From Pseudomonadales bacterium (GTDB lineage: Bacteria > Pseudomonadota > Gammaproteobacteria > Pseudomonadales > Pseudohongiellaceae), in the NCBI GenBank assembly GCA_031277435.1, contig JAITMI010000368.1:1-10618 (forward strand): a stretch of DNA of 10,618 nucleotides. The letters are read 5' to 3'. Below the pieces are notes generated by a model. It saw nothing but the letters and a program-made list of their open reading frames with translations. It did no database searches and was not told the origin of the DNA. Below are positions 6,950 through 10,618 of this stretch, piece by piece. Within the stretch, counting starts at the first letter, position 1. Each line of letters starts with the position of its first letter. The position numbers and the translations under genes were made by a program.

Positions 6950-7890
6950 GTTTCCAGTTGGTCGAGCACGATCTGATCGGTGCGAACGGTGATCAGCGGC
7001 ACTTGCAGTTGCCAAAGTTCATTGCGCAGATTGCGCAGCCGGTGTTCAAACTGCGCGTGATAAAACTCGCGCATACGGCGCGCGTGAGTGTCGATGGCGG
7101 TGCGCGACACGCCATCGGTGATGCTGTAGACGCCGGGGCGCGGCAGGGTTTCCTCCAGCGCGTCGTAAACCAGCACGCAGGTGGTGCTGCTGTGCAGCGC
7201 CAGTTGCTGCAAGTGCAGCGCGCAAGTCGCGTCGAAATCGTTGAAATCGCTGATCAGGTACACGTTGGAGCCGGGGCGGGTGATGCGCAGCATCTGCTGT
7301 AGCGCGTTGCGCAGATAACCGCTGTGCGTGGTGTGCGCGTCATGCCGCTGTACCAGTAACTGGTTGCCCTCGCTCAAAGTGTTCAAAAACCGCAATGCCG
7401 AACGCTTGCTGCGGCGCGGTTTGATGAGCTGCTGCTGACTTTCGGAAAACACCACGCCGCCAACGCGGTCGCCGTTGTCCACCGTGGTCCAGCAGATGAT
7501 GGCGGCGGCCTCAGCCGCCACCACGGATTTGAAGGCCACCTGCGAGCCGAAATACATCGAACTGCTTTGGTCCACGCCAATGATGACCGGGCGTTCCCGT
7601 TCCTCGCGGAAGACCTTGGTGAAGGGGCGGCCGGTGCGGGCGGTGACGCGCCAATCAATGGTGCGGATGTCGTCGCCCGGCTGATAAGCGCGGTGCTCCT
7701 CGAAATCCACGCCGCGGCCCTTGATCTTGGAGATGTGGGCGCCGGACATGCCGAGGCGGGTGCGGGAGTTGTAGTCGAGTTCGAGATTGCGCGCGACGTG
7801 GCGCTGGTCGAACAATTGCTCCAGCGTGACGAAGGCGCCGCGGCAGCGGTACTTGTCCTGATCGACGTTGAGCGTGCTGTGGCGCGGCAT
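6928..7890 (-). CDS. DUF58 domain protein (VWA-like MoxR partner)
   Basis: A 320-residue soluble protein with the DUF58 signature: GRGVDFEEHRAYQPGDDIRT (58-77), then IDWRVTARTGRPFTKVFREE and the metal-site-like motif VDQSSSM, with Asp107, Ser109 and Ser111 in DxSxS spacing. DUF58 proteins almost always sit directly after a moxR gene and carry a VWA-like fold, so it is the best candidate for the cytoplasmic substrate or adaptor of the ATPase. It has no signal peptide or membrane segment. The length fits the short, soluble DUF58 class. The start is 25 nt after the moxR stop, with GGAG 11 nt upstream; the end overlaps the DUF4381 start. The biochemical function is unknown. Confidence 0.93.
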   Translation of the reverse strand: MPRHSTLNVDQDKYRCRGAFVTLEQLFDQRHVARNLELDYNSRTRLGMSGAHISKIKGRGVDFEEHRAYQPGDDIRTIDWRVTARTGRPFTKVFREERERPVIIGVDQSSSMYFGSQVAFKSVVAAEAAAIICWTTVDNGDRVGGVVFSESQQQLIKPRRSKRSALRFLNTLSEGNQLLVQRHDAHTTHSGYLRNALQQMLRITRPGSNVYLISDFNDFDATCALHLQQLALHSSTTCVLVYDALEETLPRPGVYSITDGVSRTAIDTHARRMREFYHAQFEHRLRNLRNELWQLQVPLITVRTDQIVLDQLETWKRKTP

Positions 7891-7915
7891 GGCGGCGCTG
7901 GCTCCGGGTCTTGGT

Positions 7916-8875
7916 TCAGGCGGTGGGCACGAGTTCGAGAACGCCGTCGAGGACTTTGTCGGCGCTCACCCCGGCGGCTTCAGCCTCGAAGCTGAGCAGC
8001 ACCCGGTGCCGCAGCACGTCATGGCACACCGCGTGCACATCCTCGGGGCTGACGAAATCGTTGCCCTTGAGCCAGGCATGCGCGCGTGCGCACAGATCAA
8101 GCGCAATGGTGCCGCGCGGGCTGGCGCCGAAATCGATCCAGCCGGCCAGCTCCTTGCTGTAGGCGGCGGGATTGCGCGTCGCCATCACCAGTTGCAGGAT
8201 GTATTCCTCCACCGCCTCGCTCATGTGGATGCCAAGCACATCCTGGCGCGCGGCGAACAGCGTCGCCTGGCTGACCTTGGGCGGCGGCGTCTGCCCCGCG
8301 TTGCGCGCTTCCTGGCGCACCAGTTGCAAAATTTTGCGTTCGGAATCGAGATTCGGATAACCCACGGTGACGTGCATCAGAAAACGGTCGAGCTGCGCCT
8401 CGGGCAAGGGGTAGGTGCCTTCCTGCTCGATCGGGTTTTGCGTCGCCATCACCAAAAACAAATCGGGCAGGGAGAAGGTCTGGCGGCCCACCGAGACTTG
8501 ATGTTCAGCCATCGCTTCCAAGAGCGCGCTTTGCACCTTGGCGGGCGCGCGGTTGATTTCGTCGGCCAGCACCAGGTTGTGGAAAATCGGCCCCTGCTGG
8601 AAGCGGAAGCTGCCATCCTCCGGGCGGTAGATTTCGGTGCCGGTGATGTCGCTGGGCAAGAGGTCGGGGGTGAACTGGATGCGGTGAAAATCACCTTCAA
8701 TGGCTTCCGACAGATTCTTGATCGCTTTGGTCTTGGCGAGGCCCGGCGCGCCCTCCACCAGCAAATGGCCACCAGCCAAAAGCGCAATGAGCAAGCGATT
8801 GACCAGTTTTTCCTGACCGATGATTTGTTGCGACAGCCAATGTTTTAATCCGGCGATTACTGCTTGTTGTGACAT
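7916..8875 (-). CDS. moxR: MoxR-family AAA+ ATPase
   Basis: First gene of the operon, a 319-residue cytoplasmic AAA+ ATPase. MoxR proteins are thought to use ATP hydrolysis to remodel or mature VWA-domain partners. Motifs are complete: Walker A GAPGLAKT (42-49), Walker B LVLADE (101-106), sensor 1 MATQNP (143-148), arginine finger in AQLDRF (Arg164) and sensor 2 GASPRG (250-255). Length is normal for the family. The start ATG 8875 has AGGGAA about 6 nt upstream. A leader of roughly 120 nt separates it from a candidate sigma70 promoter at 9005-9034. The immediate neighbour is DUF58, the standard MoxR pairing. The specific process served (envelope stress, oxygen tolerance or protein maturation) cannot be read from the sequence. 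Confidence 0.95.
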   Translation of the reverse strand: MSQQAVIAGLKHWLSQQIIGQEKLVNRLLIALLAGGHLLVEGAPGLAKTKAIKNLSEAIEGDFHRIQFTPDLLPSDITGTEIYRPEDGSFRFQQGPIFHNLVLADEINRAPAKVQSALLEAMAEHQVSVGRQTFSLPDLFLVMATQNPIEQEGTYPLPEAQLDRFLMHVTVGYPNLDSERKILQLVRQEARNAGQTPPPKVSQATLFAARQDVLGIHMSEAVEEYILQLVMATRNPAAYSKELAGWIDFGASPRGTIALDLCARAHAWLKGNDFVSPEDVHAVCHDVLRHRVLLSFEAEAAGVSADKVLDGVLELVPTA

Positions 8876-8906
8876 GTAATGTTCCCTGTGCTCGTGCGGG
8901 ATGCTG

Positions 8907-8927
8907 GTATATGGGCTCTTGTATATG
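8907..8927. repeat. Direct repeat GTATATG x2 in the moxR leader
   Basis: GTATATG occurs at 8907-8913 and 8921-8927, a 14-nt repeat distance, in otherwise GC-rich DNA. It lies between the predicted moxR promoter and the moxR start. It could bind a regulator or be chance. Confidence 0.45.
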
Positions 8928-8967
8928 AACGCTTGTGTACGGACCTGACCGTGGACTGTCGAAAGCC

Positions 8968-8986
8968 GGCCCTCTTGTGCGGGGCC
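8968..8986 (-). other. Short hairpin in the moxR 5' leader
   Basis: A 5-bp GC stem (GGCCC / GGGCC) around a 9-nt loop could form in the moxR leader RNA. It has no T-run, so it is not a terminator by itself. It is short enough to be chance. Confidence 0.25.
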
Positions 8987-9004
8987 TGAGTCTGGGGCGC
9001 AAGG

Positions 9005-9034
9005 ATTCTAGCGGTAATTCCTTGCCCGATCCAA
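9005..9034 (-). promoter_or_regulatory. Candidate sigma70 promoter of the moxR-bat operon
   Basis: On the minus strand, TTGGAT (9034-9029) and TAGAAT (9010-9005, five of six consensus bases) are separated by 18 nt. The -35 box is weak. It is the best match I found upstream of moxR and would give a leader of about 120 nt. Confidence 0.5.
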
Positions 9035-9056
9035 GGGCATCGCGCAAAGGTGCGGC

Positions 9057-9085
9057 TTGAGCGCGCGGCAGTCACTCACTATATT
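9057..9085 (+). promoter_or_regulatory. Candidate sigma70 promoter of pyrD
   Basis: TTGAGC (9057-9062) and TATATT (9080-9085) are separated by the optimal 17 nt, matching four and five of six consensus bases. Transcription would begin near 9092, about 24 nt before GTG 9116. Because it lies inside the longer frame from GTG 9050, it argues against that start. Confidence 0.6.
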
Positions 9086-9115
9086 GCGCGAGCCGCTTAT
9101 TTCTTTTGTGTTTGG

Positions 9116-10162
9116 GTGCCTGCCTTGTCCTCGCTGCTGTTTCGCTGCCTGCGTTTTTTCTTGTTCCTCTTGCCCGCTGAAACCTCGCATGAGTGGGGTT
9201 TGAAGGGTCTGGCGCTATTACAAGGCTGGCATTTGGGGTTTTTGCTCAGGCCCAAGATTCCCGCCTTGCCGGTGCAGGCGCTGGGGCTGAGCTTCCCCAA
9301 CCCGGTGGGGCTCGCCGCCGGGCTCGACAAGAATGCCGACTATATTGATGCGCTGGGAGCGCTCGGATTCGGCTTCATTGAAGTCGGCACCGTGACGCCC
9401 AAACCGCAAGCGGGCAACCCTAAGCCGCGCTTGTTCCGGCTGCGGCGAGAACGGGCCATCATCAATCGCATGGGCTTCAATAATCTCGGCGTTGAACATC
9501 TGGTAAAAAATCTCGAGCGCCGCCGCTACTGCGGCATCGTCGGCGTCAACATCGGCAAAAATCTGACTACGGAGGTACAAGACGCGGCGCAAGATTATCT
9601 GGCCTGTCTGCGCGCGGTATATAAGGTGGCCGATTACGTGGTGGTGAATCTGTCCTCACCCAATACGCCGGGCTTGCGTTCCCTGCAATTTGGCGAGCCC
9701 TTGGCGCAACTCTTGCGCACCTTGCAAGACGAACGCGAAACCCTGCGCCAGGCCACGGGCCGCCGCGTGCCGCTGCTACTGAAGGTAGCGCCCGATCTGA
9801 GCGAAGCGGAAGCGCGCGGCATCGCACGCACGGTAGCGGCGGAAGGCTTCGACGGCCTGATCGCCACCAACACCACGCTCAGCCGCGCCGGCGTGGAACA
9901 TTCCCCCCACGGCAACGAAGCCGGCGGCCTCAGCGGCGCGCCCTTAACCGGAGCCGCCACGGCGGTGCTGCATCAACTGTGGGACGCCAACGCCGGCCGG
10001 CTGCCCTTGATCGGCGTAGGCGGCATCATGCAAGGCAGCGACGCGGCGGCCAAGGCCGAAGCCGGCGCTTCTTTGGTGCAGATTTACAGCGGCTTCATCT
10101 ACCGTGGCCCCGCCTTGATCCGCGATTGCGTGCGCGCCCTGCAAACCTTGCGGCATTCTTGA
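9116..10162 (+). CDS. pyrD: Dihydroorotate dehydrogenase (quinone), class 2
   Basis: Oxidises dihydroorotate to orotate with FMN and passes electrons to membrane quinone, the fourth step of pyrimidine synthesis. From GTG 9116 the protein has 348 residues, close to the 336 of E. coli PyrD. The N-terminal part (about 5-50) is the amphipathic helical region typical of class 2 enzymes and binds the inner membrane. Core motifs are AAGLDKNADYIDALG (about 67-81), NRMGFNNLG (117-125), NLSSPNTPGLR with catalytic Ser181, ATNTT (250-254), GVGGI (300-304) and QIYSGFIYRGP (322-332). The frame can be extended to GTG 9050, but that adds 22 residues not expected in the family and covers a good promoter. TTG 9125 is also possible; no clear ribosome site decides between these. 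The stop overlaps the next gene by one base. Confidence 0.95.
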   Translation: MPALSSLLFRCLRFFLFLLPAETSHEWGLKGLALLQGWHLGFLLRPKIPALPVQALGLSFPNPVGLAAGLDKNADYIDALGALGFGFIEVGTVTPKPQAGNPKPRLFRLRRERAIINRMGFNNLGVEHLVKNLERRRYCGIVGVNIGKNLTTEVQDAAQDYLACLRAVYKVADYVVVNLSSPNTPGLRSLQFGEPLAQLLRTLQDERETLRQATGRRVPLLLKVAPDLSEAEARGIARTVAAEGFDGLIATNTTLSRAGVEHSPHGNEAGGLSGAPLTGAATAVLHQLWDANAGRLPLIGVGGIMQGSDAAAKAEAGASLVQIYSGFIYRGPALIRDCVRALQTLRHS

Positions 10163-10449
10163 TGGCTCATTCCTCCACCCCTCACGTATTCACCCTCTAC
10201 GGCACCAGCGCCTGCCATTTATGCGAACAGGCACGCGCACTGTTTCTCACCATAGTGCCCGCCGAACTCGCGCGCCTGCACGAAGTGGACATCAGCGCTT
10301 CGGATGATCTCTTGGCGTGTTATGGCCAGCGGATTCCGGTTCTGTGCGGCCTTGGCCCGAGCGGCGAAAAACACGAACTTGGCTGGCCTTTTGATGCGGT
10401 GGCGGTGGGGGAATTCGTGGATGCTTTGCTGGATGAGACGGCGATTTAA
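10162..10449 (+). CDS. Glutaredoxin-like small thiol protein (DUF836 type)
   Basis: A 95-residue protein with a thioredoxin-like fold pattern: the first strand VFTLYGTSACHLCEQA carries a CxxC motif (Cys-His-Leu-Cys, about residues 18-21). It is followed by a helix, the strand LHEVDIS, the cis-Pro loop RIPVL and a final helix (VGEFVDALLD). This matches small glutaredoxin-like proteins whose substrates are not known. The ATG shares one base with the pyrD stop (TGATG) and has no clear ribosome site of its own, so translation by coupling to pyrD is likely. The frame is open upstream to 9979, but that extension is only a shadow inside pyrD. A thiol oxidoreductase role is inferred from the motif. 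Confidence 0.88.
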   Translation: MAHSSTPHVFTLYGTSACHLCEQARALFLTIVPAELARLHEVDISASDDLLACYGQRIPVLCGLGPSGEKHELGWPFDAVAVGEFVDALLDETAI

Positions 10450-10462
10450 GGCGCTGGATGGC

Positions 10463-10618
10463 TCAGGCTTCCTCTCGCTTGCCCTGTTGCTTGAGATAAC
10501 TCTTTTCATTGAAAAACCACATCAGCATGCCAAATAGCGCGCCGGCGGCGGCCCAAAGAGCGGCCTGCCAAAGCAGCGCGTGGGAGTCGCCTGGCCGGCG
10601 TCCGCTCAAGACGGGAAC
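10463..10618 (-). CDS. C-terminal end of an unrecognised membrane protein (partial)
   Basis: The minus-strand frame is open from the right edge to TGA at 10463-10465, giving the last 51 residues. It shows one hydrophobic segment (LLWQAALWAAAGALFGMLMWFF) followed by a short charged tail (NEKSYLKQQGKREEA), as expected for a C-terminal membrane helix with a cytoplasmic end. I do not recognise the family. It converges on the glutaredoxin-like gene with only 13 nt between stop codons, and I see no terminator there. With so little sequence the coding call itself is moderate. Confidence 0.6.
   Translation of the reverse strand, partial: VPVLSGRRPGDSHALLWQAALWAAAGALFGMLMWFFNEKSYLKQQGKREEA

Noticed and set aside
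7868..8848. Plus-strand open frame (326 codons) opposite moxR
   Set aside because: It mirrors the MoxR coding frame and shows no domain or ribosome site. All MoxR motifs are intact on the other strand.

Overview
The window looks like GC-rich proteobacterial chromosome, most likely a gammaproteobacterium. The grounds are the MoxR/Bat gene order (MoxR, DUF58, DUF4381, two VWA proteins, BatD), a BatB-BatC fusion of the kind found in Pseudomonas-like bacteria, and a class 2 (quinone-linked) PyrD. The order or genus cannot be fixed from sequence reading alone. Nearly all the DNA is coding. There is no tRNA, rRNA, CRISPR array, insertion sequence or other sign of recent transfer.

Minus strand, 8875 down to 1540: one compact six-gene operon encodes an AAA+ ATPase of the MoxR family and an envelope complex built around von Willebrand factor A (VWA) domains. 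In transcription order it holds moxR (8875-7916), a DUF58 protein (7890-6928), a DUF4381 single-pass membrane protein (6949-6296), a BatA-like VWA protein (6295-5249), a BatB/BatC-like VWA-TPR fusion (5252-3420) and a BatD-like protein (about 3411-1540). Start and stop codons overlap or nearly touch throughout: a 22-nt overlap, a direct TAA-ATG junction, a 4-nt ATGA overlap and an 8-nt gap. Translational coupling and a fixed complex are therefore likely. By family knowledge, MoxR acts as a chaperone-like ATPase on VWA partners. BatA and BatB sit in the inner membrane with MIDAS metal sites, and the TPR and BatD parts face the periplasm.

Minus strand, 1477 to the left edge: a membrane-bound hybrid histidine kinase with an HDLRQP-type H-box follows batD after 62 nt. 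It is cut by the window just as its C-terminal receiver domain begins. It may share the operon transcript, but this is not proven.

Plus strand, about 9116 to 10449: pyrD (dihydroorotate dehydrogenase) is divergent from moxR and overlaps by one base a small CxxC glutaredoxin-like gene. The region between moxR and pyrD (8876-9115) carries a good sigma70-type promoter for each direction. The pyrD promoter lies inside the longest possible pyrD reading frame, which argues for a start at or after 9116. At the right edge, the C-terminal 51 residues of an unrecognised membrane protein come in on the minus strand, convergent with the glutaredoxin-like gene.

No wholly new system is evident. The points most worth a second look are the internal signal-peptide-like segment and repeated Gln/Glu tract of the BatB/C fusion, the Gly-rich tail of the DUF4381 protein that contains the next gene's ribosome site, the duplicated MPTVA repeat at the BatD start, and the kinase placed behind the Bat operon.
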